Assembly: GCA_016936665.1 (NCBI GenBank)
Contig: JAFGXI010000002.1
Coordinates: 248,001-312,000, forward strand
DNA: 64,000 nucleotides
Reading direction: 5' to 3'
From: Bacteroidales bacterium
GTDB lineage: Bacteria > Bacteroidota > Bacteroidia > Bacteroidales > JAFGXI01
Under the pieces are notes generated by a model. The model was not told the origin of the DNA. It saw nothing but the letters and a program-made list of their open reading frames with translations, and did not search any database. The translations under genes were made by a program, and so were the position numbers. Below, piece by piece: positions 8,312 through 18,227 of the stretch (positions within the stretch are counted from its first letter, which is position 1; every line of letters starts with the position of its first letter).

Positions 8312-9619
8312 ATGGGAAATATTGTTGCAATTGTAGGAAGACCTAACGTAGGGAAATCGACACTTTTTAACAGATTAACAGGTAAAAGACAAGCTATTGT
8401 CGATGAATACTCCGGTGTTACCAGAGATAGGCATTATGGTAAAGTCGAATGGAATGGATTAGAATTTAGTATTGTAGATACTGGCGGTTATATCGTTAAT
8501 TCCGACGATATTTTCGAAGAAGCAATAAGAAGTCAGGTTCAGATCGCTATTGACGAAGCCGATGTTGTTTATTTTGTTGTCGATGTTAAAGTCGGAATTA
8601 CTGATTTAGATGAGCAAATGGCTAAAATTCTCAGAAAAAAGAAGAAAAAAGTCATTGTCATCACTAATAAAGTGGATACTAACAACGAAGTTTTTGATGC
8701 TGATAATTTTTACTCATTAGGATTCGATAATCTATTCAAAGTTTCTTCAGTAAACGGTAGTGGAACCGGCGATTTACTTGACGAAACCCTTAAATTATTC
8801 GAGAAAATTCAGCCCGAAGAAGAAGAAATTGACTTGCCTAGAATTGCAGTTGTTGGTCGGCCAAACGCAGGGAAATCGTCCTTAGTGAATGCTTTAATCG
8901 GTGAAGAGCGCAATATTGTTACTCCAATCTCCGGAACAACAAGAGATTCGATTGATACTGTATTTAATAAATACGGTTTTAATTTTATTTTAGTCGATAC
9001 AGCCGGCATTCGTAAAAAGCAGAAAGTTACTGAAGACCTTGAGTTTTACTCTGTTATGAGAGCATTTCGTGCAATCGAACATAGCGATGTTTGCCTATTA
9101 ATGCTCGATGCGACTCTAGGTATGGAAGCACAAGATGTTAATATTTATGGAACGATCGAACGAAATAAAAAAGGAATCGTAATTTTAGTTAATAAATGGG
9201 ACTTAGCAGAAAAAGAAACAAACTCTGTTAAAGATTATAGTGCGGCTATAAGAGAAAGAATTGCGCCGAATAGTGATGTGCCAATTATATTTACATCAGC
9301 CTTAACTAAACAAAGAATTCATAAAGTATTAGAAACAGCAATTGAAGTATACAATAATAAAAATCAGAAGATTAGTACATCAGAACTGAATGATTACTTT
9401 CAGCCAATCCTAGAGCAGTTCCCGCCACCAAGCGTGAAGGATAAGTTTATAAAAATTAAATACGTCACTCAATTGCCAACAGCAGTTCCTACTTTTGCAT
9501 TTTACGCCAACTTACCTAATTATATTAAAGAACCGTATCGACGATTTTTAGAAAATAAAATTCGAGAAAAATACCGATTTACAGGAGTGCCCATCAGAAT
9601 ATATTTTAGGCAAAAATAA
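8312..9619 (+). CDS. der: Ribosome biogenesis GTPase Der (EngA)
   Basis: A 435-residue GTPase for late assembly of the 50S ribosomal subunit. It has the diagnostic two G domains in tandem: P-loop 1 GRPNVGKS at about 9-16 with DTGG, and P-loop 2 GRPNAGKS at 182-189 with DTAG and the NKWD specificity motif. A C-terminal KH-like domain follows (about 350-435, including [20 protein letters not shown]). Length is normal for the family. It directly follows the Wzz-like gene and precedes a small lipoprotein gene by 4 bases, so the four genes from 7525 to 11148 look like one transcript. Confidence 0.98.
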   Translation: MGNIVAIVGRPNVGKSTLFNRLTGKRQAIVDEYSGVTRDRHYGKVEWNGLEFSIVDTGGYIVNSDDIFEEAIRSQVQIAIDEADVVYFVVDVKVGITDLDEQMAKILRKKKKKVIVITNKVDTNNEVFDADNFYSLGFDNLFKVSSVNGSGTGDLLDETLKLFEKIQPEEEEIDLPRIAVVGRPNAGKSSLVNALIGEERNIVTPISGTTRDSIDTVFNKYGFNFILVDTAGIRKKQKVTEDLEFYSVMRAFRAIEHSDVCLLMLDATLGMEAQDVNIYGTIERNKKGIVILVNKWDLAEKETNSVKDYSAAIRERIAPNSDVPIIFTSALTKQRIHKVLETAIEVYNNKNQKISTSELNDYFQPILEQFPPPSVKDKFIKIKYVTQLPTAVPTFAFYANLPNYIKEPYRRFLENKIREKYRFTGVPIRIYFRQK

Positions 9620-9623
9620 AGCT

Positions 9624-10130
9624 ATGAAACTGATAAGTACAATATTGTTTTTATTCGTATTTTTAAATTTTGCTTGCGAAAAGCCAAAATCGTATAGCCC
9701 AATTCCGGCAATAGAATATAATAATATTGAGATTATAAATGGAAAAGACGAACTAGGAAACCTCATCAAACAGGTTATAGTTACATTTACTTTTGTCGAT
9801 GGAGACGGAGACTTAGGTTTAGCAACGAGCGACACAACGGGCGATTTTGCTCCAAGTGAAGCATTTTATTACAATTTAAAATTCAATCTTTACGAAAAAA
9901 GAACCGATACACTAATCTTAGATACAGTTACAAAACCCTATTTTAGATTCGAAGAACTTAAAAACAAGAACTCAGCAAACCCTGTTTTAAAAGGAAAAAT
10001 GATTGTTCCAATCGATTTCCAAATGGCACTTAGTTGGCCAGACTCTTCTTTGTTAGAGTTTTATATTTACGACAGATCGCAAAACCAGAGCAATATCGAA
10101 CAAACAAAAATTTTCTCGTTGAATGATTAA
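9624..10130 (+). CDS. Small predicted lipoprotein of unknown function
   Basis: A 168-residue protein with an N-terminal hydrophobic segment and a lipobox-like LNFAC (Cys at about 18), so probably lipid-anchored. The mature part contains VTFTFVDGDGDLGL, an Asp/Gly-rich loop that could bind calcium, and beta-rich sequence. I recognise no named family. It lies 4 bases after der and overlaps the next gene by 8 bases, so it is translated within the same operon. Confidence 0.7.
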   Translation: MKLISTILFLFVFLNFACEKPKSYSPIPAIEYNNIEIINGKDELGNLIKQVIVTFTFVDGDGDLGLATSDTTGDFAPSEAFYYNLKFNLYEKRTDTLILDTVTKPYFRFEELKNKNSANPVLKGKMIVPIDFQMALSWPDSSLLEFYIYDRSQNQSNIEQTKIFSLND

Positions 10131-11148
10131 CAGATCTATTATCATCATTGTTTTTTTCACGCTTTCTATACGCCTTTTTAGTCAGAACAGTGTAGATTTT
10201 AAAGTGATGTTTTATAATCTCGAAAATTTGTTCGATATATACGACGATACGACTAAATGGGACGAGCAATTTTTACCCGATGGCGATAAACACTGGACTG
10301 CCAATAAATACGAAACCAAACTTAAAAACATTGCAAAGGTGATTACTGCTGTTGGCGGTTGGCAAACACCAGCAATAATCGGGGTTTGCGAAGTGGAAAA
10401 TCTTTTTGTACTAGAAGAATTGACAGAACGTTCTCCAATTGCCAAATTAAATTATCAAATTATTCATAAAGAATCGCCAGACAATAGAGGTATCGATGTT
10501 GCTCTGTTATATCAATCGGACGATTTTACCCCTTTATATTACGATTTTATACCAATTCATTTCCCTAATAGTCCTCAATCAAAAACACGCGATATTTTAT
10601 ATGCTAAGGGTTTAATGAAGAATAAAGACACACTACATGTATTTGTCAACCATTGGCCATCGCGTTGGGGTGGCCAAATGAAAACTGAAAACAAGCGAAT
10701 TTATGTTGCTGAGACTTTGCGTAAAAAAGTGGACTCGCTCTATCAAACGACGCAAAACCCCAATATCGTAATTATGGGCGACTTCAACGACACGCCTACC
10801 GATAAAAGTATTCTAGAATATTTAAAGGGCATGCCACCAGAAAAACCCTATTCGAACAGTCAGTTATATAATTTGATGTATCCTTTATCTCAGACAGAGG
10901 AAGGAACGCATCCCTATCAAGGTCATTGGGCTGTTTTAGATCAGTTTATCGTTTCGGGAGGGCTAATTAATGGTGTGCACCAAACAGAAGCCAAGCCTGA
11001 AAATGCTTATCCTTTTAAAGCAGATTTTTTATTAGAAGACGATACTAAATATGGCGGAAAGAAAACGAATCGTTCTTATATCGGATTTAAATATAATGGT
11101 GGATATAGCGATCATTTGCCCATTGTGCTAGATCTCGATTTTCGTTAA
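10123..11148 (+). CDS. Secreted endonuclease/exonuclease/phosphatase-family hydrolase
   Basis: A 341-residue protein with a signal peptide (about 1-20, ending LFSQ) and the metal-dependent EEP fold. Visible active-site motifs in order: [17 protein letters not shown] (metal Glu), [17 protein letters not shown] (His), [10 protein letters not shown] (Asp/Asn) and [11 protein letters not shown] (catalytic His). This family hydrolyses phosphodiester or phosphomonoester bonds in DNA, phosphoinositides or similar substrates; the actual substrate is not readable here. The signal peptide places it in the periplasm or outside. It overlaps the upstream lipoprotein gene and shares its TTAA stop with the convergent cca gene. 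Confidence 0.88.
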   Translation: MINRSIIIIVFFTLSIRLFSQNSVDFKVMFYNLENLFDIYDDTTKWDEQFLPDGDKHWTANKYETKLKNIAKVITAVGGWQTPAIIGVCEVENLFVLEELTERSPIAKLNYQIIHKESPDNRGIDVALLYQSDDFTPLYYDFIPIHFPNSPQSKTRDILYAKGLMKNKDTLHVFVNHWPSRWGGQMKTENKRIYVAETLRKKVDSLYQTTQNPNIVIMGDFNDTPTDKSILEYLKGMPPEKPYSNSQLYNLMYPLSQTEEGTHPYQGHWAVLDQFIVSGGLINGVHQTEAKPENAYPFKADFLLEDDTKYGGKKTNRSYIGFKYNGGYSDHLPIVLDLDFR

Positions 11149-12563
11149 AAAGTTAACGGATAAACTACTTCAATGCCTTTTTCTTTGGCTTTTTCAACTA
11201 AAAAATGATAAGCCTCTTCCCTTTCGTTCGGAATAATTCCTTCCAAAATCGCTTCTTTAATGATATCTTTTAATTCCCCAACTGTCTTAGATGGAGCCAA
11301 GTTGAACATTTGAATTATTTCTTCACCATTAATTGGAGGTTGCCAATTTCTAACTCGATCTTTTTCTTCAATTTCAACTAATTTCGAACGAACAATTTTG
11401 AAGTTATTTAAAAAACGTTTGACTTTGTTGTCGTTGTTAGAAGTGATATCTGCTTCTGCTAACATCATCAGGTCGTCAATATCATCACCTGCTTCGTATA
11501 GTAATCGCCTAACGGCAGAATCGGTAACAATGTCCGAGGCTAGAACAATTGGCCTTAAGTGCAAAAAAACTAATTTTTGAACATATTTCATTTTTTCGTT
11601 CAATGGAAGTTTTAACTGTTTGAATAATTTAGGAATCATTTTAGAGCCTACAACTTCGTGGCTGTGAAATGAAAAACCTCCGCTTGGTGAAAATTTTTTA
11701 GTAGCCGGTTTTCCAATATCGTGCAATAATGCGGCCCAACGCAACCATAAATTTTGTGTGTTTTCGGCGATGTTGTCTAGCACTTGTAACGTATGATAAA
11801 AATTATCTTTGTGCGAAAACTTACCAATTGTATCGACACCCATCAAATTAAGTAAATCCGGAAAAATTATTTTAAGAATATCGGATTCATATAAAAGCTT
11901 AAATCCTATAGAAGGAACATCAGCCATCATTATTTTATTTAATTCATCGATAATTCGTTCCATAGAAACAATTTCGATTCGGTGGGCTTGTTGTTTGATG
12001 GCTTCAAAAGTAACAGGGTCTATATTGAAACGAATTTGTGTAGCAAACCTTATCGCTCTCATCATTCGCAGTGGATCGTCGGAAAAAGTAATTTCAGGAT
12101 CGGTAGGTGTTACAATACGCTTATTGTTCAAATCGTTTAAGCCATTGAATGGATCGACTAATGCCCCCCAATCTTTTTTAACTAAGCTGATAGCCAATGC
12201 ATTAATCGTGAAGTCACGTCTTAATTGGTCGTCTTTTAGCGTGCCATTTTCAACTATAGGTTTTCTTGAATCGTGCGAGTAAGATTCCTTTCGTGCACCA
12301 ACAAATTCTACTTCCCAATCTTGATAATGAAACATTGCAGTTCCAAAGTTTTTAAACACAGTAACTTTTTTTACACCAAGTTTATGTGCCACTTTTTGAG
12401 CCAATTCAACTCCGCTGCCTACAGTAACAATATCGATGTCTTTTGAAGGGCGTTTTAAAAAAATATCGCGAACAAAACCACCAATAACATAAGCTTCTTG
12501 CTGAGGTTTTAAAGCTTCAGATATAGTTTTGAAAATGATATGAGAAATATGTTTATCGTACAT
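11145..12563 (-). CDS. cca: CCA-adding tRNA nucleotidyltransferase with HD domain
   Basis: A 472-residue enzyme that builds or repairs the 3' CCA end of tRNAs. The N-terminal nucleotidyltransferase head has the class II signature GGFVRD (28-33) and the metal pair Asp42/Asp44 (KDIDIVTVG), then [10 protein letters not shown] and the [12 protein letters not shown] motif. A C-terminal HD phosphohydrolase domain ([12 protein letters not shown], about residues 280-290) follows, as in many bacterial CCA enzymes. It is a single gene. It shares its stop TTAA with the convergent gene at 10123-11148. CCA is not encoded by the tRNA-Arg at 13270-13341, consistent with the need for this enzyme. Confidence 0.96.
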   Translation of the reverse strand: MYDKHISHIIFKTISEALKPQQEAYVIGGFVRDIFLKRPSKDIDIVTVGSGVELAQKVAHKLGVKKVTVFKNFGTAMFHYQDWEVEFVGARKESYSHDSRKPIVENGTLKDDQLRRDFTINALAISLVKKDWGALVDPFNGLNDLNNKRIVTPTDPEITFSDDPLRMMRAIRFATQIRFNIDPVTFEAIKQQAHRIEIVSMERIIDELNKIMMADVPSIGFKLLYESDILKIIFPDLLNLMGVDTIGKFSHKDNFYHTLQVLDNIAENTQNLWLRWAALLHDIGKPATKKFSPSGGFSFHSHEVVGSKMIPKLFKQLKLPLNEKMKYVQKLVFLHLRPIVLASDIVTDSAVRRLLYEAGDDIDDLMMLAEADITSNNDNKVKRFLNNFKIVRSKLVEIEEKDRVRNWQPPINGEEIIQMFNLAPSKTVGELKDIIKEAILEGIIPNEREEAYHFLVEKAKEKGIEVVYPLTF

Positions 12564-12854
12564 TTCGCAAAATTAAACTATTTAAATCGATTGTAAAGTC
12601 CCATTAATGGCAGAAAACTAGACATTTTGTCTAATATTTAAAAATATCTGACACAATAACATAAAATATTGATACTTTTGCATAATTAAACAAATATTCG
12701 AAAAATAATATATATATTATTGAATATCATTGTTTTACAACCAGTATCGTATTTGTTTTTAACGTATGCTTGCTACATATTAATAAACAACCAAGCTTGG
12801 TATAAAATTTGAAAAGCTGGGCGAAAAAATTGAAATAATTTAAAATTAGAAATA
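12564..12854. promoter_or_regulatory. Gene-free spacer between cca and thioredoxin, with candidate promoter and palindrome
   Basis: This 291-base AT-rich spacer separates divergent genes. A TANNTTTG match (TACTTTTG, 12673-12680) on the + strand would give a leader of about 170 bases before thioredoxin; no good -33 box accompanies it. The leader contains a 12-bp perfect palindrome, ACCAAGCTTGGT, at 12790-12801 and a long AT palindrome around 12703-12724. No coding frame or known riboswitch is seen. Confidence 0.4.
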
Positions 12855-13214
12855 ATGTTAGAACATTTGACCGTAGAAACTTTTAAATCGAAAGTATTTA
12901 ATTACACAGAAAACCAAGAGTGGAAATTCGAAGGTGATAAACCTTGCTTAATAGATTTTTATGCAGATTGGTGTCAACCATGTAAAATGGTTGCTCCTAT
13001 ATTAGAAGAGTTACAAAAAGAGTACGATGGTAAATTAAACATTTATAAAGTTAATACCGAAGAACAACAAGAGTTAGCTGCTGTTTTTGGAATCCAGAGT
13101 ATTCCATCGTTGTTATTCGTACCTCAAGATTCACAGCCACAAATGGCAATGGGTGCTTTGCCAAAAGAAACATTTGTTAAAGCGATTGCAGATGTTTTAA
13201 AAGTGACTAAATAA
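12855..13214 (+). CDS. trxA: Thioredoxin
   Basis: A 119-residue cytoplasmic disulfide reductase. It has the single thioredoxin fold with active site WCQPC (about residues 38-42; FYADWCQPCKMVAPILEEL) and the conserved cis-Pro segment (IQSIPSLLFV). The active-site dipeptide is Gln-Pro instead of the usual Gly-Pro. No signal peptide, so it is cytoplasmic. It is a monocistronic gene with a long leader and a terminator directly after it. Confidence 0.94.
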   Translation: MLEHLTVETFKSKVFNYTENQEWKFEGDKPCLIDFYADWCQPCKMVAPILEELQKEYDGKLNIYKVNTEEQQELAAVFGIQSIPSLLFVPQDSQPQMAMGALPKETFVKAIADVLKVTK

Positions 13215-13235
13215 TTGAAAGAATTTTTATAAAAC

Positions 13236-13265
13236 AAAAAGCCTCTGATTTTTAGAGGCTTTTTT
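13236..13265. terminator. Bidirectional terminator between thioredoxin and tRNA-Arg
   Basis: A hairpin with GCCTCT (13241-13246) pairing AGAGGC (13254-13259), extended by A/T pairs on both sides and followed by seven or more T on the + strand. On the minus strand it is followed by TTTTT. It can end both the thioredoxin transcript and the tRNA transcript. Confidence 0.85.
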
Positions 13266-13269
13266 TGTG

Positions 13270-13341
13270 TACCCACAACAGGACTCGAACCTGTATTTAA
13301 AGTTTAGGAAACTTTCGTTCTATCCCTTGAACTATGCGGGC
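13270..13341 (-). tRNA. tRNA-Arg (anticodon CCT)
   Basis: A complete 72-base cloverleaf on the minus strand. The acceptor stem GCCCGCA pairs with TGTGGGT (a G-U pair at the end), followed by discriminator A; CCA is not encoded. The anticodon arm is AAAGT-TTCCTAA-ACTTT with anticodon CCT, which reads AGG. The T arm has the GTTCGAGTC core. It lies 54 bases downstream of the PBP gene on the same strand and just before a terminator. Confidence 0.95.
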
Positions 13342-13395
13342 ATTTGAGATTACAAAATTAATGGTTTTAATGTAATATGGAAATTTTGACAACTA

Positions 13396-15723
13396 TTAAA
13401 AACCGTAATCTAAATTTGACTGATTTTCTTCCGTTTTATTACAATCCAATTCAACTCTAATATTTGGTGGTCTTTCGAAGTATTCATCTTGTGAATAATT
13501 CAGTTTTTCATCGGCATAAACTTTTTTCATATATAAAGCCCAAATTGGTAACGCCATGTTAGCTCCTTGACCTAAGCGTATGCCTTTAAAGTGAACACTT
13601 CTATCCTCTCCTCCTACCCAAATTCCGGTTGCTAACTGTGGTGTTACACCAAAAAACCAACCATCAGAATGATTTTGTGTAGTTCCGGTTTTGCCATAAA
13701 TATCGTTTGTAAAACCATATTTAAATCGAAGACGAATACTTGTCCCTCTATTAATTACGCCTTCGAGCAGATTAACCATAAGATAGGCTGTTTTTTCGTC
13801 GTATACTTCAGTTCTTTCTGCTTGGAATGTTGCTAAAAGATTACCGTTTTTATCTTTTATGTGTGTTACTAAAACAGGCTTTGTATAAACCCCTTTATTA
13901 CCGAAAGTGCAGTACATCGGCAACATTTCAAACAATGAAACATCGGGAGTTCCCAAACAAATCGAAGGAACAGCATCCATTTTAGTGGTTATTCCAAGCT
14001 TTTGAGCCATAGTAACCATTGCTCCCGGACTATAACGATCGATCAAATAAGCCGAAATGAAGTTATTCGAATTGGCTAGTGCATCTTTTAAAGTGATCAT
14101 CTTGCCATCGGTCTTCGATATGTCAGCATTTTTGGGAGTCCATACGCCTCCTTCAGGTAAGGCTATTGAATGTGGGATGTTTGGTAATTTTGAACATGGG
14201 GTAAAATCTTCCTGAAGAGCCAGTGAATACAGAATTGGTTTAAATGTTGATCCCACTTGTCTTCGTCCATCAAAAACCATATCGTATTTAAAATGAGTAT
14301 AATTTATACCACCAACGTAGGCTTTTACATAACCTGTAGTAGGATCCATCGACATTAAACCGGAGCGTAAAAAATATTTATAATATCTAATAGAATCTAA
14401 AGGCGACATCAAGGTGTCTTTTTCGCCACTCCAAGAAAACACACTCATTTCAACAGGTTGATGAAAATAATAATCAATAGAGTCTTCTGTCATTTCGGCA
14501 CGTTTATAGGCTTTGTACCGGTCTGTTTGTTTCATGGCTCTATATAGAATTTCGTTGATTTGTTTTTCTGTCATATCGTAGGCAAATGGGGCCTTCGATC
14601 GACCTTCTTGCTCTTTCCAGAAATCTTTTTGCAATTCTTTTCCAATATGTTCTTCTACAGCTTGTTCTGCATATTTCTGCAAGCGAGAATTAATGGTTGT
14701 ATGTATTTGTAAGCCGTCTCTATACAAATCGTAAAAAGTTCCATCGGGTTTGGGGTTTTTGACGACCCATCCGTACAATGGGTTTTTGACCCATTCCAAC
14801 GAATCGACACTAAACTGATGAGCATTCCAATATTCCTCTTTTTGAGGTTGTTTGGCTTGCATTAATAAACGAATATGTTCTCTAAAATAAGGTGCTAGAC
14901 CTAAAGAGTGATCGACACGTTGAAAATCTAACTCTATAGGAATAAATTTAAGCGAGTCGTAGTCGTGTTGATTGATAAAACTATTTTTCAGCATCTGAGC
15001 CAATACAGTATTTCTACGATCTTTAACCTGTTCTAAACGACGAAGCGGGTTATACAAAGCCGGGTTTTTACACATCCCAACCAACATAGCCGACTCTTGA
15101 ATATTAAGTTCGGAAGGTTGTTTGTTAAAATAAACATGAGCCGCTGTTTGGATACCCACAGCTAAATTCAGAAAGTCAAAACGATTAAAATATAGGGTGA
15201 TAATCTCTTCTTTGGTATAGCGACGTTCAAGCATGATTGCCATTACCCATTCGTTAAGCTTTTGAACAATCCTTTCCCATTTTGTTTCGGCAGGATCGTG
15301 AAATAAAAGTTTGGCCAATTGCTGAGAAATTGTGCTTCCTCCCCCTTTTGAACCCATATTTACCACAGCTCTTGCTAATGCTCGCGTATCGATGCCGGAA
15401 TGAGAATAAAAGCGTTCATCTTCGGTGGCAACTAACGCATCTACAAGAAATGGAGACAATTCTTCGTATTCTACAAGTGTTCTGTTTTCTTTAAAAAATG
15501 TTCCTAAAACTTTTGCATCGGAAGAAATAACCTGAGTGGCCAAATTACTCTTCGGGTTTTCGAGCTCTTCCCAAGTAGGCATATATCCCAAATGTCCATT
15601 AGCGATTAAATAAAAAAGCACAGCTACAGATACTAAAGGTATCAGAAAAGCCGACCAGAGAATCCATATATAACGCTTGAACCCCTTACTTTTTTGTTCT
15701 GTTTTTTCTTGCGATTTTTCCAT
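13396..15723 (-). CDS. Bifunctional penicillin-binding protein 1A (transglycosylase/transpeptidase)
   Basis: A 775-residue class A PBP that polymerises and cross-links peptidoglycan in the periplasm. A cytoplasmic tail is followed by a membrane helix (about 18-42). The GT51 transglycosylase domain shows ATEDERFYSHSGID (catalytic Glu near 101) and GGGSTISQQLAKLLF. The transpeptidase domain has GSTFK with nucleophile Ser492 and Lys495, SNN near 551, and KTGTT. Length and motif order are normal. It stands alone, divergent from topA, with tRNA-Arg immediately downstream. Confidence 0.96.
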   Translation of the reverse strand: MEKSQEKTEQKSKGFKRYIWILWSAFLIPLVSVAVLFYLIANGHLGYMPTWEELENPKSNLATQVISSDAKVLGTFFKENRTLVEYEELSPFLVDALVATEDERFYSHSGIDTRALARAVVNMGSKGGGSTISQQLAKLLFHDPAETKWERIVQKLNEWVMAIMLERRYTKEEIITLYFNRFDFLNLAVGIQTAAHVYFNKQPSELNIQESAMLVGMCKNPALYNPLRRLEQVKDRRNTVLAQMLKNSFINQHDYDSLKFIPIELDFQRVDHSLGLAPYFREHIRLLMQAKQPQKEEYWNAHQFSVDSLEWVKNPLYGWVVKNPKPDGTFYDLYRDGLQIHTTINSRLQKYAEQAVEEHIGKELQKDFWKEQEGRSKAPFAYDMTEKQINEILYRAMKQTDRYKAYKRAEMTEDSIDYYFHQPVEMSVFSWSGEKDTLMSPLDSIRYYKYFLRSGLMSMDPTTGYVKAYVGGINYTHFKYDMVFDGRRQVGSTFKPILYSLALQEDFTPCSKLPNIPHSIALPEGGVWTPKNADISKTDGKMITLKDALANSNNFISAYLIDRYSPGAMVTMAQKLGITTKMDAVPSICLGTPDVSLFEMLPMYCTFGNKGVYTKPVLVTHIKDKNGNLLATFQAERTEVYDEKTAYLMVNLLEGVINRGTSIRLRFKYGFTNDIYGKTGTTQNHSDGWFFGVTPQLATGIWVGGEDRSVHFKGIRLGQGANMALPIWALYMKKVYADEKLNYSQDEYFERPPNIRVELDCNKTEENQSNLDYGF

Positions 15724-15772
15724 GTTTTATTGCTAATGATGAATATGTTTGAATAAAAATATAATTTATTTT

Positions 15773-15803
15773 TTGCAGTATGGCTTTAGAATCCTTTATT
15801 TTG
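15773..15803 (+). promoter_or_regulatory. Candidate topA promoter
   Basis: TTG (15773-15775), a 20-base spacer and TTATTTTG (15796-15803), one base off the Bacteroidota -7 consensus TANNTTTG. The predicted start site is about 20-25 bases before the topA ATG. Confidence 0.5.
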
Positions 15804-15831
15804 CACTACAAAATTAAACAAAATTGACCAC

Positions 15832-18168
15832 ATGGTAGATAATCTAGTAATTGTTGAGTCGCCTGCTAAGGCGAAAACCATCGAAAAGTTTTTAGGTAAA
15901 GATTTTAAAGTTGTTTCCAGTTTCGGTCATATTCGAGATTTGTCGACCAAAGACTTTGGGGTGGATATTCAAAACAATTTCAAACCCGATTATATTGTTA
16001 CTCCAGATAAAAAGAAACTTGTTTCTGAGCTAAAAAAATTGGTTAAAGATAGTAAACTGGTATGGTTAGCTGCCGATGAGGACAGAGAGGGAGAAGCCAT
16101 TGCTTGGCATTTATACGAAGTGTTAAACTTAAAACCTAACAATTGTCGACGTATAGTTTTTCATGAGATAACTAAAGAAGCTATTTTAAAAGCTATAGAA
16201 ACTCCTAGAAATATTGACATTAATCTTGTAAACGCACAACAAGCAAGAAGGGTATTAGACCGATTGGTTGGCTTCGAATTATCGCCGGTATTGTGGCGAA
16301 AAATTAAACCTTCTTTATCGGCAGGAAGAGTGCAATCGGTTGCTGTAAGACTAATTGCAGAAAGAGAAAAAGAAATCACCAATTTCAAATCTATTGCTTC
16401 TTATAAAATTACCAGCTTATTTAAAACTAAAGACAATGCAGAGTTTGAAGCATTTCTTTATAATAATAAATCTGACAGAAAAGAGGCAGAAGAATTTTTA
16501 AAAACTTGCCAAAATGCTAAGTTTACTGTTAGCGAAAAAACAACTAAACCTACTAAAAAGTCTCCGGCACCTCCTTTTACAACTTCAACATTACAACAGG
16601 AAGCATCGAGAAAGCTTGGTTTCTCTGTGGCTCAAACCATGAGCGTAGCTCAAAAATTATACGAAGCGGGGAAAATAACCTACATGCGTACCGATAGTGT
16701 TAATCTCTCAGACTTAGCTATAAATACTGCTAAACAAGCTATAAAAGATCAGTTTGGCGATAAATATTCAAAACCAAGAAATTTTAGTACAAAGGCAAAA
16801 GGCGCGCAAGAAGCACACGAAGCAATTCGTCCTACATACATTGCCAATCCGGCGGTAGATGGCACCGATCAAGAACAACGCCTGTACGACTTAATTTGGA
16901 AACGTACTGTTGCTTCTCAAATGACTGAAGCGGAGTTTGAAAAAACAATTGCTAAGATTGACATTTCCGGAAGCAAAGAACAATTAACGGTTCAAGGCGA
17001 AGTCCTTATCTTCGATGGTTTCTTAAAATTATACATAGAATCGACCGACGATGAAAACGAAGATAATGCAAGTGTACGTCTGCCCGATTTAAAGAAAGGC
17101 GATCAACTGGATCTAATCGAAATGAAAGCACATCAAAAGTTTTCGTATCATCCGCCACGTTATACAGAAGCATCGCTGGTTAAAAAAATGGAAGAACTTG
17201 GAATAGGCAGACCATCGACTTATGCTCCAACGATCTCTACAATTCAGAAGCGCGAATATATTGTTAAAGAAACTCGTGAGGGACAACAACGAGAAGTTGA
17301 AATAATTACACTCAATAGTAACGGAATTAAGAGTATCACTAAAATTGAAAATTTTGGTGCTGAAAAACAAAAATTATTCCCGACAGATATAGGCGTAGTT
17401 GTTAACGACTTTTTAGTAGAGCACTTCGAAGATATTCTCAATTACGACTTTACAGCTAACGTAGAAGAAGATTTTGACTCGATTGCCAACGGTAAAAAAG
17501 AATGGCAAAAAATGCTAAATGGCTTTTATCAGCCATTTCACGAAAATGTAGAAAATACCATAGAAAATGCCGATAGAGCTAAAGGGGAAAGATTCCTTGG
17601 CAATCATCCCGATAACGGGAAACCAATTACCGTTAGAATAGGTCGTTTTGGGCCAATGGTTCAAATAGGAGAAACCATTACTAAAGAACAAGAGAAAGAA
17701 GGTATTGAGAAACCTCAATTTGCTTCGCTTTTAAAAGGGCAACAAATTAGTTCCATCACTCTTGAAGAAGCACTTGACTTATTTAAGTTACCTCGCGATT
17801 TAGGATTGTACGAAGGTAAAAAAGTCGTCGCTGCAATTGGTCGATTCGGACCATACATTAGACACGATAGTGCTTTTACTTCGCTAAAAAAAGAAGACGA
17901 CGTAATGTCTATCGATCTGAATCGTGCCATCGAATTAATTGAAGAGAAAAGAAAATCGGATGCTGAAAAATTCATTAAACAGTTCGAAAATGAAGGCATA
18001 GAAGTTCTTAATGGCAGATGGGGACCTTATATTAAATTTCAGAAGAAAAATTACAAAATTCCAAAAGATGTTGTTGCTGCCGACTTAAGTTTGGAGCAAT
18101 GTCAGGATCTGATTAAAAACCCATATACAGGAAAGTCTAGCAAAAAGGCAAGTCCGAAGAAAAAATAA
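15832..18168 (+). CDS. topA: DNA topoisomerase I
   Basis: A 778-residue type IA topoisomerase that relaxes negative supercoils. A Toprim domain opens the protein (NLVIVESPAKAKTIEKFLG, with WLAADEDREGEAIAW). The catalytic Tyr is Tyr284 in TYMRTDSVNL. Instead of the Cys4 zinc fingers of the Escherichia coli enzyme, the C-terminus carries three cysteine-free repeats (GRFGPMVQIG, GRFGPYIRHD, GRWGPYIKFQ) and a Lys-rich tail. This cysteine-free form is known in several phyla. It is monocistronic, followed by a terminator shared with the convergent protease gene. Confidence 0.97.
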   Translation: MVDNLVIVESPAKAKTIEKFLGKDFKVVSSFGHIRDLSTKDFGVDIQNNFKPDYIVTPDKKKLVSELKKLVKDSKLVWLAADEDREGEAIAWHLYEVLNLKPNNCRRIVFHEITKEAILKAIETPRNIDINLVNAQQARRVLDRLVGFELSPVLWRKIKPSLSAGRVQSVAVRLIAEREKEITNFKSIASYKITSLFKTKDNAEFEAFLYNNKSDRKEAEEFLKTCQNAKFTVSEKTTKPTKKSPAPPFTTSTLQQEASRKLGFSVAQTMSVAQKLYEAGKITYMRTDSVNLSDLAINTAKQAIKDQFGDKYSKPRNFSTKAKGAQEAHEAIRPTYIANPAVDGTDQEQRLYDLIWKRTVASQMTEAEFEKTIAKIDISGSKEQLTVQGEVLIFDGFLKLYIESTDDENEDNASVRLPDLKKGDQLDLIEMKAHQKFSYHPPRYTEASLVKKMEELGIGRPSTYAPTISTIQKREYIVKETREGQQREVEIITLNSNGIKSITKIENFGAEKQKLFPTDIGVVVNDFLVEHFEDILNYDFTANVEEDFDSIANGKKEWQKMLNGFYQPFHENVENTIENADRAKGERFLGNHPDNGKPITVRIGRFGPMVQIGETITKEQEKEGIEKPQFASLLKGQQISSITLEEALDLFKLPRDLGLYEGKKVVAAIGRFGPYIRHDSAFTSLKKEDDVMSIDLNRAIELIEEKRKSDAEKFIKQFENEGIEVLNGRWGPYIKFQKKNYKIPKDVVAADLSLEQCQDLIKNPYTGKSSKKASPKKK

Positions 18169-18170
18169 AA

Positions 18171-18197
18171 AATCCCCTTAATTGGGGATTTTTTTTG
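18171..18197. terminator. Bidirectional terminator between topA and the HtrA gene
   Basis: AATCCCC (18171-18177) pairs with GGGGATT (18184-18190) over a 6-base loop, flanked by A and T runs so that it is followed by U in both transcripts. Confidence 0.88.
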
Positions 18198-18227
18198 AAG
18201 CTGTTTTTTTTGATTATTTACCTATTT

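Noticed and set aside
11809..12282. 157-codon + strand frame opposite cca
   Set aside because: Antisense to the catalytic region of the CCA enzyme; no independent support.
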